From NCBI GenBank assembly GCA_038150225.1, contig JAYQWG010000012.1, positions 1 through 53,781 of the forward strand: a stretch of DNA of 53,781 bases, given 5' to 3'. Below, piece by piece: positions 35,252 to 43,605 of this stretch. The notes beneath the pieces are model-generated. The model was not told the origin of the DNA. It saw only the letters and a program-made list of their open reading frames with translations, and did not search any database. The DNA is from Lucifugimonas sp038150225. Lineage in GTDB: Bacteria > Chloroflexota > Dehalococcoidia > Lucifugimonadales > Lucifugimonadaceae. The position numbers and the translations under genes were made by a program. Positions within the stretch are counted from its first letter, which is position 1; the number at the start of each line of letters is the position of its first letter.

Positions 35252-36106
35252 ATGAGCAGCAACATCGGCGTCATGGGACACCCGATCGGGCACACAAAGT
35301 CCCCTGTGTTTCAACAGGCAGGGCTCGACGAGCTTGGAATCAAGGAAACATTCGAAGCCTGGGACGTTGCGCCTGAAGACCTTGAAGAAAAGGTCAAAAC
35401 GTTTAGGGATGAGGGCTTCCTGGCTTCGTGTGTGACGTTGCCACACAAACAGGCAGTCATCCCGCTGGTCGACGAACTAACCGACGCTGCTGAGGCCGTT
35501 GGAGCGGTTAACTGGATTTTCAACAGGGACGGAAAACTAGTTGGGCACAACACAGACGGCTCTGGCTTTTTAAGGGCGCTGAAGGAGAAAGCGGGCTTTG
35601 ATCCTGCTGGTGCCGACGCAGTTGTATTTGGTGCTGGAGGCGCTGCGCGTGCAATCGTGTATGCGTTGAAAAACGCCGGTGTGAATCGCCTGACTATCGC
35701 CAACCGAACTGTTGAGAAGGCTTCAGTATTAGCTTCCGAGTTCTCCGAAGGTCGATTCAAACCAGTGGCTTGTGGAATGTCTCGCGACGAATTGGCAGAT
35801 CACGTGCCTTACGCGACATTGTTGGTGAATACCACGTCACTCGGCATGGCAGGTGGTCCTGCCGAAATGGCAACACCGGTCACCTCGGAATTGATTTCAG
35901 CCGAAGCAACTGGCTATGACGCTGTCTATGCTCCTCCAATGACACAGTTTCTAAGAGAGGTTGAGAAAGCAGGCGGAGATACTGCCGGTGGCATCACTAT
36001 GCTCGTCTATCAGGGCATTGAAGGCTTTGAAATGGCGACAGGGCAAAAAGCGCCAGTGGACGTGATGTTTGCAGCAATTGAGGCGGCTCTTAAGGCCGAC
36101 TCTTAG
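35252..36106 (+). CDS. aroE: Shikimate dehydrogenase
   Basis: 284 residues. Substrate-site motifs GHPIGHTKSP, CVTLPHKQAVIP (catalytic Lys) and HNTDGSGF lead into the NADP-binding GAGGAARAIVYAL, NRTVEKA and VNTTSLGMAGG; TMLVYQGIEGFEMATG ends the protein. It reduces 3-dehydroshikimate to shikimate. Third gene of the alaS-ruvX-aro run; AGAGGA lies upstream of the ATG. Confidence 0.95.
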   Translation: MSSNIGVMGHPIGHTKSPVFQQAGLDELGIKETFEAWDVAPEDLEEKVKTFRDEGFLASCVTLPHKQAVIPLVDELTDAAEAVGAVNWIFNRDGKLVGHNTDGSGFLRALKEKAGFDPAGADAVVFGAGGAARAIVYALKNAGVNRLTIANRTVEKASVLASEFSEGRFKPVACGMSRDELADHVPYATLLVNTTSLGMAGGPAEMATPVTSELISAEATGYDAVYAPPMTQFLREVEKAGGDTAGGITMLVYQGIEGFEMATGQKAPVDVMFAAIEAALKADS

Positions 36107-36198
36107 CCGACGCTGACTACAATCGTTGAAGTGCAATAACCTGTGGAAAATGTTCCCACGTTGAGGCGACATTCAGACCGAAAGAAGAAAAGACTTAG

Positions 36199-37386
36199 AT
36201 GACAAGTTTTCGATACCTGACCGCTGGTGAATCTCATGGACCGGGTCTGACTGTGATAGTCGAAGGAATTCCGGCTGGACTTGAGGTGACCGAGGATTAC
36301 ATCGAACAGCAAATGGCTCGTCGTCAAAAAGGTTACGGGTCTGGCGGTCGGATGAAGATCGAAAAAGACCGCGCTGAACTTCGCTCAGGTGTCCGCCACG
36401 GGATAGCCCTTGGATCGCCCATCGCCATGTGGATCGAAAATAAGGACTTCGCAAATTGGACAGACGCCATGTCAGCGAATCCAGTGGGCGACGATGTCGA
36501 TAAGAAGGAATACACCAAGGTCGTGCCTGGACATGCTGATTTTCCAGGAGCCTTGAAGTATGTACAACACGACCTGCGAAACGTCCTTGAACGTGCCAGT
36601 GCAAGAGAAACTGCTGCGCGTGTTGCCGTAGCTTCCCTCGCTCGAAAACTTCTCGAAGAGTTCGGGATATTAATTCATTCACGTGCGGTAGCGACCGGAG
36701 ACCAGGATGGCCGCGGCGTTCCGGTTGAAGAAGTTGATTGGGACTTTGTGGAGGCGTCGGAGGTGCGCGCGTCTGATCCAGATGCCGACTCCCGTTTCAA
36801 GAAGGCGATAGATAAATCCAAGGCAGACCGTACTACGATTGGCGGAGTCTTCGAAGTTTCGGCATTCGGTTTGCCTGTGGGATTAGGCAGTCACGTTCAA
36901 TGGGACAGGAAACTTGACGGACGACTCGCCCAGTCGATGATGAGCATTAATGCGGTCAAAGGTGTCGAGATTGGCACAGGATTTGCAAACACCCAAAAGC
37001 CTGGCCGTGAAGTTCAGGACGTAATTGTTCCGGACCCAGACGATCCACGTCGTTTCCGACAAACTTCAAATCACGCAGGCGGTATTGAAGGCGGCATGTC
37101 CAACGGTCAACCGATCGTCGTAAACGTGGCGATCAAGCCCATCGCTACGATGACTCGCCCTTTGCCTTCGGTCGACATCAATACTGGTGAAGTTGTGGAA
37201 GCTCAGTACAACCGCAGTGATATTTGCCAGGTAGCGAGAGCATGTCCGGTCGGTGAAGCAATGATGGCTCTTACGTTGGCAGAGGCTTTGCTTGAGAAAT
37301 TTGGCGGCGACTCAATCTCTGAAATAAAGCGCAACTACGAAGGCTATGTCGCTTCGCATCAACAATTTGGTGTCGAGGACGCATAA
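36199..37386 (+). CDS. aroC: Chorismate synthase
   Basis: 395 residues. Signatures: GESHGPGLTVIVEGIPAG at the N-terminus, RRQKGYGSGGRM, the FMN-site RASARETAARVA near 133-144, and HAGGIEGGMSNGQPI plus RSDICQVARACPVGEAM at the C-terminal end. It turns EPSP into chorismate with reduced FMN. It is separated from aroE by 92 bases without a recognised promoter and leads into aroK and aroB. Confidence 0.97.
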   Translation: MTSFRYLTAGESHGPGLTVIVEGIPAGLEVTEDYIEQQMARRQKGYGSGGRMKIEKDRAELRSGVRHGIALGSPIAMWIENKDFANWTDAMSANPVGDDVDKKEYTKVVPGHADFPGALKYVQHDLRNVLERASARETAARVAVASLARKLLEEFGILIHSRAVATGDQDGRGVPVEEVDWDFVEASEVRASDPDADSRFKKAIDKSKADRTTIGGVFEVSAFGLPVGLGSHVQWDRKLDGRLAQSMMSINAVKGVEIGTGFANTQKPGREVQDVIVPDPDDPRRFRQTSNHAGGIEGGMSNGQPIVVNVAIKPIATMTRPLPSVDINTGEVVEAQYNRSDICQVARACPVGEAMMALTLAEALLEKFGGDSISEIKRNYEGYVASHQQFGVEDA

Positions 37387-37389
37387 CAG

Positions 37390-37947
37390 TTGCCAGAATC
37401 TGCACCCAGCAACCCTAATTTGTACCTGATCGGACTCTCCGGTACAGGGAAGACACGGTCAGGACGTCGAGCCGCTGAATTGCTCGAGCTACCGTTCGTC
37501 GAAATGGACGGTGTCATCGAAGACAGGGCAGGCAAGAGCATCCCTGAGATCTTCAGTGACAGCGGTGAGCCATGTTTCAGAGACCTTGAATCAGAAATCC
37601 TGGAAGAGGTCGCGGAGCGAGGCGGCAGAGTAGTTTCGACAGGCGGCGGTGTTCCTCTTCGCGAATCAAATCGAGTGGTAATGAAAAATTCTGGATTGAT
37701 AATTCAACTTAGTGCAAGTCCAGAAACTATTCATGAGCGTTTGACTGGATCGGCATACGCTCGTGGTAGGGCATTGCGACCGTTACTTGGAGATGATGCT
37801 CCGATCGAGAAGCTTCGGTTGATGATGCAGGACCGGGCTGAAGCATATTCCGTTGCACATGCAGTGATCGACACAGAAAATAAGTCGCACGATGAGGTTG
37901 CGTCAGAAATCGACACTATCTGGAGTGATTATCTAAATAATGACTAA
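37390..37947 (+). CDS. aroK: Shikimate kinase
   Basis: 185 residues, TTG start three bases after the aroC stop. P-loop GLSGTGKTRSG near residue 15, the shikimate-binding Asp in FVEMDGVIE, CFRDLESEIL, the GGG of STGGGVPLRES, and the lid RGRALRPLLG. It phosphorylates shikimate at O3. Its 3' end overlaps aroB by eight bases, so they are translationally coupled. Confidence 0.95.
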   Translation: MPESAPSNPNLYLIGLSGTGKTRSGRRAAELLELPFVEMDGVIEDRAGKSIPEIFSDSGEPCFRDLESEILEEVAERGGRVVSTGGGVPLRESNRVVMKNSGLIIQLSASPETIHERLTGSAYARGRALRPLLGDDAPIEKLRLMMQDRAEAYSVAHAVIDTENKSHDEVASEIDTIWSDYLNND

Positions 37948-39055
37948 CCAGAACGACAAATCACCGAGTCTTGCTGCGGTAGTCAGCACCACCCAGGGCG
38001 ATTACCGAGTAATGGTTGGCAAAGGCATAGTTGACGACCTCGGCTCTGAGTTGGCGAGGACTGGACTGAAAGGTAGGGCATTCCTTGTCGCAGATTTGGT
38101 GATGTTTCCCGGCCCAGTACGTCGTGCCCAGGAAGCTCTTGAGCGTGGTGGGTTCGAATGTCATGTTCTTACCCTAGAACTCAGTGAGGCTAATAAAAAC
38201 CTGGATACGGTCCAGAAGGTTTACGCCTGGCTGGCAGAGCAGCGAGCAGAACGAAGCGACATCGTCGTAGCGATGGGCGGTGGCGTTGCCGGTGATCTTG
38301 TCGGATTTGCGGCAGCAACATGGTTACGCGGAGTTGCAGTTGTACAAGTTCCAACCAGTCTCGCCGCCATGGTCGATTCATCTATTGGTGGAAAGACCGG
38401 TGTAAATATCTCGCAGGGTAAGAACCTACTCGGTGCATTCCATCAACCAAAGTTGGTCTTACAGGACGTCGAGCACCTAACAACGTTACCGGCCAGGGAA
38501 ATGTCCGCTGGATGGGCCGAAGCGGTGAAGCACGGATTCATACTTGATGCTCAACTGTTGGATACATTCGAGCGCCTCGCACCACAAATGAAGGCGCTAG
38601 AAGGCCAGGAACCGGTCGATGCCATTCGTCGCAGCGTAGCGATCAAGGCCGAAGTGGTGTCTGCAGACGAATTCGAGACCGGAGACGACCGTGTGCTGCT
38701 TAATTACGGTCACACTGTCGGACATGCGATCGAAGCTGTCTCCGGCTACGGTAAGTTCCTCCACGGTGAAGCGGTGGCGGTCGGAATGATGGCAGCAGCG
38801 GGTATCGCAGAACAGCTTGGAATGATCGATAAGGAGCTCGTCGATCGTCAAAGAGCCATCTTGCGCAGCTACGATCTTCCAGTATCAGCACCGGGTTTGG
38901 ATGGCGATGCAATTCTCAATGCCACAAAGAGCGACAAAAAATCCCGTGGCGGGACGATTCGGTGGGTACTTCTTGAGGGTCCTGGCAAAGCCACAACGCG
39001 CCGAGATGTACCCGAAGATGTAGTTCGCGACGCTGTCTCTGAGATTCTCAGTTAG
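37940..39055 (+). CDS. aroB: 3-Dehydroquinate synthase
   Basis: 371 residues. NAD-site GGGVAGDLVGFAAATWLRG, QVPTSLAAMVDSSIGGKTGVN, AGWAEAVKHG with metal-binding Glu, LLNYGHTVGHAIE and LHGEAVAVGM (zinc His) are all present. It converts DAHP to 3-dehydroquinate. Last gene of the shikimate run; a strong terminator follows. aroA, aroD/aroQ and DAHP synthase are not in this window. Confidence 0.96.
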   Translation: MTNQNDKSPSLAAVVSTTQGDYRVMVGKGIVDDLGSELARTGLKGRAFLVADLVMFPGPVRRAQEALERGGFECHVLTLELSEANKNLDTVQKVYAWLAEQRAERSDIVVAMGGGVAGDLVGFAAATWLRGVAVVQVPTSLAAMVDSSIGGKTGVNISQGKNLLGAFHQPKLVLQDVEHLTTLPAREMSAGWAEAVKHGFILDAQLLDTFERLAPQMKALEGQEPVDAIRRSVAIKAEVVSADEFETGDDRVLLNYGHTVGHAIEAVSGYGKFLHGEAVAVGMMAAAGIAEQLGMIDKELVDRQRAILRSYDLPVSAPGLDGDAILNATKSDKKSRGGTIRWVLLEGPGKATTRRDVPEDVVRDAVSEILS

Positions 39056-39072
39056 ATATTTTTGCTACGTAG

Positions 39073-39101
39073 AAAAACGCCCCTGAGTCAGGGGCGTTTT
39101 T
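39073..39101. terminator. Bidirectional terminator between aroB and the sulfur-carrier gene
   Basis: AAAAACGCCCCTGA / TCAGGGGCGTTTTT forms a long stem with a tiny loop; T-runs follow on both strands. It lies 18 bases past aroB and 24 past the stop of the minus-strand MoaD-like gene, so it can end both transcripts. Confidence 0.9.
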
Positions 39102-39124
39102 AGTCTGTCTAAGCGAATCTCGGT

Positions 39125-39406
39125 TTAAGAGATTCCACCAGCAACGGCAGGAACGATGCTCAATTCGTCTCGATCTGAAACTGCGCTGTTCAATCCGTCG
39201 AGGTATCGCACATCTTCTCCGTTGAGGTAGATGTTCACAAAATGACGAAGTTCACCCGACTCATCAACGAGTCGCTCTTTGAATCCTGGGTATGAAGATT
39301 CAAGAGCATCGACGATCGAGCTAATGTTGCTACCGTCTACATCAACGCTCGTCTCACCGTTGGTAAGCTTCCTGAGCGGGGTAGGGATCTTTACCGTTAC
39401 TGCCAT
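39125..39406 (-). CDS. MoaD/ThiS-like sulfur-carrier protein with C-terminal extension
   Basis: 93 residues with the ubiquitin-like MoaD/ThiS fold: VTVKIPTPLRKLT, a helix region, FVNIYLNGEDVRYLDGL and DELSIVPAVAGGIS. The di-Gly that must be exposed for adenylation and thiocarboxylation is followed by Ile-Ser, so the protein as encoded ends -GGIS and would need trimming, as in carriers handled by JAMM-type proteases. It resembles CysO-type carriers more than molybdopterin MoaD (IVPAVAGG). It is downstream of the threonine-synthase/NIL pair on the same strand after a 120-base gap. Confidence 0.82.
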   Translation of the reverse strand: MAVTVKIPTPLRKLTNGETSVDVDGSNISSIVDALESSYPGFKERLVDESGELRHFVNIYLNGEDVRYLDGLNSAVSDRDELSIVPAVAGGIS

Positions 39407-39526
39407 CGATATTCCTTGTTTGTGACCGCACTATCGAATTATTTGGTGCGGAAATTCTGATCAGAAATTGTACTAGTTGATTAGACGATGTTTTGGCTGT
39501 GGAGATTCAGCCCAGCGATTTCTCGT

Positions 39527-39769
39527 TTAGCCAGCCATAATGTCACCTTCCAGAGCCGTTACGTCTACACCCTGGTCAGTGACCCATTTAAGACCGCGGT
39601 CAATCTCTTCGAGCGCACCTTCAAGTTCTAACACGACCCAGCCTTCTTCGTGATCAACTTCGGCTCTTCGAATGTTCGTGACAATTTCGAATTTCTTGCC
39701 AAGTTCGTAAATCAACGGACGCTGTATCAGTTCCGTGCTAAACGTGAATGTGACTCGTCGAAGTGGCAT
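39527..39769 (-). CDS. Stand-alone NIL-domain protein
   Basis: 80 residues that are almost only a NIL domain: RVTFTFSTELIQRPLIYELG, EIVTNIRRAEVDHEEGWVVLELEG and a final DQGVDVTALEG. This ferredoxin-like fold is best known as the C-terminal methionine-binding domain of MetN and as the N-terminal part of NIL-ferredoxin proteins linked to homocysteine formation. Its ATG overlaps the stop of the threonine synthase gene by one base, showing tight coupling. A sensor or sulfur-amino-acid-binding partner is the likely role. Confidence 0.8.
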   Translation of the reverse strand: MPLRRVTFTFSTELIQRPLIYELGKKFEIVTNIRRAEVDHEEGWVVLELEGALEEIDRGLKWVTDQGVDVTALEGDIMAG

Positions 39770-41097
39770 TAGCTCACCGGGGCTCCCATTACGATTTCAT
39801 CGAACGAACGAACGGTCGGCTCGATGGTTTTCAGTTCGATCGTATCTTCAATCGCCTCGATTGTTTTCAATCCAGTTCCAGTGATCAAAGCTACGGTTTC
39901 TTCGTCGGGACCAATAACACCGTCTCGTGCCAGTTTTCGGAGCGTTGATATAACAACCCCTCCGGCTGTCTCGGTGAATATACCTTCGGTTTCCGCAAGT
40001 AGCTTCATTCCTTCGGCGACTTCGTTTTCAGGAACGATTGTTCCCGATCCTTCAGTCTTGTTGGCAATACCTACGCTGTACAGACCATCCGCTGGGTTAC
40101 CGATCGCAAGAGACTTTGCGATCGTGTCAGGAATAACCGGTTTCGGGTGTGTCTGACCCTCGACCCAAGCTGTAGCAACTGGCGAGCAACCTGCAGGCTG
40201 AGCAATGTGCATCTTGGTGTCGGCATTTTCGATAAGACCGAGTTCAGCGAATTCGTTGAGGCCTTTGTATACCTTCGTGAACAAAGATCCGGATGCAACC
40301 GGAACGATCACATGCTCAGGAGCATGCCAACCGAGCTGCTCTGCGATTTCGTAACCGAGCGATTTACTACCTTCAGAGTAGTAAGGGCGCATGTTGATAT
40401 TCACAAATGCCCAGCGCCTGTCATCACCGAGTTCTGAGCAGAGTCGGTTCACATCGTCGTAGTTCCCGTTTACGAGAACCACTGATCCAAACACAGCCGC
40501 ACCCAGGATTTTCCCTCGCTCAAGGTTCGACGGGACGAACACGACGGTGTTCATTCCAGCCTTGGCTCCGTGTGCAGCGGTCGCACCAGCCAGGTTTCCT
40601 GTAGAAGCACATGCAATGGTGTCGAAATCGAATTCAATAGCTTTAGTAGAAGCTACGGAAACAACCCGGTCCTTGAACGAATGAGTTGGGTTGGCCGCAT
40701 CATTCTTGATCCAAAGGTTATTCAGACCTAGTTCTTTACCGAGATTGTCTGCCTTGAGGAGCGGAGTCATGCCAGCGCCAATGTTTACGGCGTTGTCCCG
40801 ACTGGCTGGCAGGAGTTCGTCATATCGCCAGATGGTCAGTGGACCGTCTTGAATTGACTCACGACTGATGTTTTTTGCGATCGCGTCATAGTCGTACGCG
40901 ACCTCTAACGGGCCGAAACAAAAATCACATACGTAGATGGGTTCTTGTGGGTAGTCACGACCGCATTCTTTGCAGCGTAGTGACTGAACGTTAGGCAATG
41001 TGCTGGACCTCTCATCGGAAGGAGTTGCGCACATCACTTCCGGCAGTCCAGCCGGGAGTGACAGCAGCAGCTTTTGATCCGAAGCTCGCTGATTCAC
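39769..41097 (-). CDS. thrC: Threonine synthase (PLP-dependent) with N-terminal zinc ribbon
   Basis: 442 residues from GTG 41097; ATG at 41034 would give a shorter protein and the choice is not settled. The zinc ribbon LRCKECGRDY and CDFCFGPLEV are followed by the PLP fold with the Schiff-base Lys in NPTHSFKDRVV, ACASTGNLAGATAAHGA, PVASGSLFTKV and the C-terminal GTGLKTIEA. It should turn O-phosphohomoserine into threonine; related enzymes can also replace the phosphate with sulfur, and the NIL and sulfur-carrier genes downstream raise that option. A good promoter is upstream. Confidence 0.88.
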   Translation of the reverse strand: MNQRASDQKLLLSLPAGLPEVMCATPSDERSSTLPNVQSLRCKECGRDYPQEPIYVCDFCFGPLEVAYDYDAIAKNISRESIQDGPLTIWRYDELLPASRDNAVNIGAGMTPLLKADNLGKELGLNNLWIKNDAANPTHSFKDRVVSVASTKAIEFDFDTIACASTGNLAGATAAHGAKAGMNTVVFVPSNLERGKILGAAVFGSVVLVNGNYDDVNRLCSELGDDRRWAFVNINMRPYYSEGSKSLGYEIAEQLGWHAPEHVIVPVASGSLFTKVYKGLNEFAELGLIENADTKMHIAQPAGCSPVATAWVEGQTHPKPVIPDTIAKSLAIGNPADGLYSVGIANKTEGSGTIVPENEVAEGMKLLAETEGIFTETAGGVVISTLRKLARDGVIGPDEETVALITGTGLKTIEAIEDTIELKTIEPTVRSFDEIVMGAPVS

Positions 41098-41103
41098 CGA
41101 CTA

Positions 41104-41140
41104 CCCGTGATTACTATCTTTGGAATCTCGTGCTCACGGG
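41104..41140 (-). promoter_or_regulatory. Stem-loop in the thrC leader
   Basis: CCCGTGA (41104-41110) and TCACGGG (41134-41140) form a perfect 7-bp stem around a 23-base loop, placed directly before the GTG start and downstream of the promoter. No ribosome site is visible outside it, so the structure might control translation. Function inferred only from position. Confidence 0.4.
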
Positions 41141-41157
41141 AAGTTGAACTTCTTTCA

Positions 41158-41186
41158 AGATTAGAGCCAAGTTGGCGAGGTGTCAA
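41158..41186 (-). promoter_or_regulatory. Promoter of the thrC-NIL-carrier transcript
   Basis: On the minus strand TTGACA (41186-41181) and TAATCT (41163-41158) are separated by exactly 17 bases, near-consensus. The predicted start is about 55 bases before the GTG start. Confidence 0.75.
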
Positions 41187-41287
41187 TTAACAAATTTTTT
41201 CGCTTCTCAAGATTGGTTCGTTCCACTACACCGAGAACCCAAGACTGATAAAACACACTTGAAAACACTAAGTACGCGGAGTGGTCA

Positions 41288-42091
41288 ATGATTATCGAGT
41301 GGAACGCCCATATTTTCAGTTCGAACGTCGACAAGTACCCATTTCACCCGAACGCGGCGTACACACCAAAACCTGATGCGTTACTGGCAGATCCGCTTGC
41401 CGACTACTTGCGCCGAATGTCAGAGGAAGGAATCGATAAGGCCGTCATAGTTCACCCTGAGCCTTACGGCGACGACCACAAGTTAGCCCTCGAGTGTGTT
41501 GAACTCTATCCGGACGTTCTAAAGACCACCGCGCTTTTTTATCCCAAAGATCCTTCCGCACCATCCAGTCTTCGGCGTTTGGTAGAAGAGAATCCCGGAA
41601 AGCTCGTCTCGTTCAGATTCCATGCTCATGAAGGTAAACGCCACTATCTCGATTCCTTTGATGACGAAAACGTTCGGACGCTTTGGCGCACTGCCGGGGA
41701 GTTGGGTCTGATAATTGAACTTCATATTGGTCCCGACTATGCAGCGCAAGCTGGAAGATTGGCGGCTGAGTACCCAGATTTCACGGTACTGATTGACCAC
41801 ATGGCCGAAGCAAAGTACTCGTCCGGTCCGGATTTTTCAGACGTACTTAGGCTGAGTGAGTTGCCTAACGTTTACATGAAACTCTCTGGGCTGAATCACT
41901 ACGCGACGGATGAGCCGTACTACGAGAGCGTAATCCCGTTTAGTCGTTGGGTTGCTGATTCGTTCGGGCCAGACAGGATGGTTTGGGGTAGTGGTTCCCC
42001 TGGGATCGTTGATGTGCACCTTTCGCACTGGTCAGAATCTGAAAGAGCGAAGGTCAAGGGTTTGAACCTGCAACACCTGTTGAACTGGTGA
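41288..42091 (+). CDS. Amidohydrolase-2 family protein
   Basis: 267 residues with the COG2159/COG3618-like metal-dependent hydrolase barrel. The N-terminal motif is EWNAHIF, so only one of the two histidines of the usual HxH is kept. LHIGPD, VLIDHMAEA and the C-terminal MVWGSGSPG (family WGSD.P) follow. Loss of the first His and of the terminal Asp implies an unusual metal site or altered chemistry. Relatives are lactonases, decarboxylases and dihydrocoumarin-type hydrolases. A second copy with the full DTHCH motif occurs at 49337. It is divergent from thrC. Confidence 0.78.
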   Translation: MIIEWNAHIFSSNVDKYPFHPNAAYTPKPDALLADPLADYLRRMSEEGIDKAVIVHPEPYGDDHKLALECVELYPDVLKTTALFYPKDPSAPSSLRRLVEENPGKLVSFRFHAHEGKRHYLDSFDDENVRTLWRTAGELGLIIELHIGPDYAAQAGRLAAEYPDFTVLIDHMAEAKYSSGPDFSDVLRLSELPNVYMKLSGLNHYATDEPYYESVIPFSRWVADSFGPDRMVWGSGSPGIVDVHLSHWSESERAKVKGLNLQHLLNW

Positions 42092-42092
42092 G

Positions 42093-42971
42093 TTAAGGTG
42101 CCAGTGCGACAAGGAGAGCGCCCGCGCCAATAGCGGCTGCGCCTGCCATGCGTTGCCGTCCAACGTCCTCTTTCAATATGAACAGGGCAAACAAGACACC
42201 GAAGACGATCGCTAATTCCCGGAACGGTCCGACGTAACTAACCGGTGCAAGAGTGAATGCAGTCAGCACCAATCCGTACGATGCAAACTGGGCGATGCCT
42301 CCCACCACAACAGGACGCCAGTTGGTCTTCATTACCCCTGCGAAATCAGCAATCACGTATGAACGCAGCAATATGGGCAGCGATCCCAGCGCACCTCCGA
42401 GTTGAACAGTGAACATGTATAGCAGGGGTTCAACGTACTCGACTCCACGCTTGTCCCAGTTGGAATAGCTGGCAATGACCAGTCCGGTAATTAGGGCGAA
42501 CATTACCCCCTTATCAGCGACTAGTTTTCGAGGTTCAAGCCAAACCTTAAGTCCTTGACCCGAAGACGATCCAACAGCTATCACCCCGATGAATATTACC
42601 GCAATTCCCAGTGCACCCACGGCTGAAACTGTCTCTCGCAGGATCAAAGTTCCAAATACTGGAATGAGGGCAAGACCCAGACCTCGTGCGAGGGGATAAA
42701 CAATGGAGAGGTCGCCGTGCTTGTAGGCACGTCCCAGGGTGAAGAAGTAGATGATGTGTAGTGCGACGGTTCCAGCTATGAACACCCAGCCAGTCAATCC
42801 TGGGAACGATTGGAATGCCAGGTAGATGGCAAAAGGAAACGCGATTACACCACCTGCCGCGGCCATCAGCCAGTTCGTTATTTCTGGATGTTCAGAACGT
42901 CGAACAAGGAAGTTCCAGGTGGAGTGCGCGAATGCCGCAACCAGTACGAGCGCGATCGCGGTACCTGTCAT
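42093..42971 (-). CDS. EamA/DMT-family transporter
   Basis: 292 residues with about ten hydrophobic helices, the two-times-five arrangement of the drug/metabolite transporter superfamily. The first half has AFAHSTWNFLVRR and the second GPFRELAIVFGVLFALFILKED, a typical EamA end. Substrate unknown; many members export amino acids or metabolites. It starts 22 bases after a receiver gene on the same strand, so the two are probably co-transcribed. Confidence 0.85.
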   Translation of the reverse strand: MTGTAIALVLVAAFAHSTWNFLVRRSEHPEITNWLMAAAGGVIAFPFAIYLAFQSFPGLTGWVFIAGTVALHIIYFFTLGRAYKHGDLSIVYPLARGLGLALIPVFGTLILRETVSAVGALGIAVIFIGVIAVGSSSGQGLKVWLEPRKLVADKGVMFALITGLVIASYSNWDKRGVEYVEPLLYMFTVQLGGALGSLPILLRSYVIADFAGVMKTNWRPVVVGGIAQFASYGLVLTAFTLAPVSYVGPFRELAIVFGVLFALFILKEDVGRQRMAGAAAIGAGALLVALAP

Positions 42972-42993
42972 TGTTTAGAAATCCGGAGCTGGG

Positions 42994-43386
42994 TTAGCGG
43001 TTTTTCTGCTCTTGGTCGGCTGCAAGTGCCCAATCAACCCGCAGTTCCACGTCACCATCTGCCCAAGGCTTCGTGATGTACTCAACAGCTCCAAGGGAAC
43101 GCGCCATTGCCATGTCTTCTGGGCGTCCTTTTGCCGTAGCCATAATCATGGGGATTGGGCTCGTTCGAGTATCGGCCTTCAGCGTAGCCAGAGCATCGAA
43201 ACCATTGACTTTGGGCATCATCACGTCCAGTAGGACGAGATCGGGAGATTCATCTATGGCTAGATCAAGTACCTGATCACCGTCTTCGGTTTCAAGCACA
43301 TCATGCCCCGCATCTTCGAGAATCGTCGCCAGAGCGAGTCTCACATCAGGACTGTCATCAACAACAAGTATTCGTGCCACAAGCAA
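42994..43386 (-). CDS. Single-domain response regulator receiver
   Basis: 130 residues, CheY-like: acidic pair DDSPD, phospho-acceptor Asp in VLLDVMMPKVNGFD, Thr/Ala in MATAKG and Lys in YITKPWADGDVE. No output domain. It shares the TKPW-x-x-G-[DE]-V-x-x-x-V-[ND]-WAL C-terminus with the receiver at 22699, so the two are recent paralogues or members of one relay. No kinase is encoded nearby. A transporter gene follows in the same direction. Confidence 0.9.
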   Translation of the reverse strand: MLVARILVVDDSPDVRLALATILEDAGHDVLETEDGDQVLDLAIDESPDLVLLDVMMPKVNGFDALATLKADTRTSPIPMIMATAKGRPEDMAMARSLGAVEYITKPWADGDVELRVDWALAADQEQKNR

Positions 43387-43443
43387 CCTTTATTCACTGG
43401 TTCAATACTGATCGTCCACTGAGTGGGATCTTTGAACCCCGTC

Positions 43444-43461
43444 CCAATTGGTCTCAATTGG
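43444..43461. promoter_or_regulatory. Inverted-repeat candidate operator
   Basis: CCAATTG-GTCT-CAATTGG is a perfect 7-bp inverted repeat with a 4-base spacer, in the 219-base gap between the receiver gene (minus) and the first DUF4432-like gene (plus). Size and symmetry suit a dimeric regulator. No regulator gene is near, so this is a prediction. Confidence 0.4.
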
Positions 43462-43605
43462 AATCTAACCTAGCCCATACCTAATTTACAGTGAACTGAC
43501 CGAATTTGCATCGGTGACTCACATAATTCATATATTGCCTGTCGGGAAGCAAATCAGGTAAGTTCACGGTCTAGTTTGGGTCTAGTTTGGAAATTGGAGT
43601 GTCAC

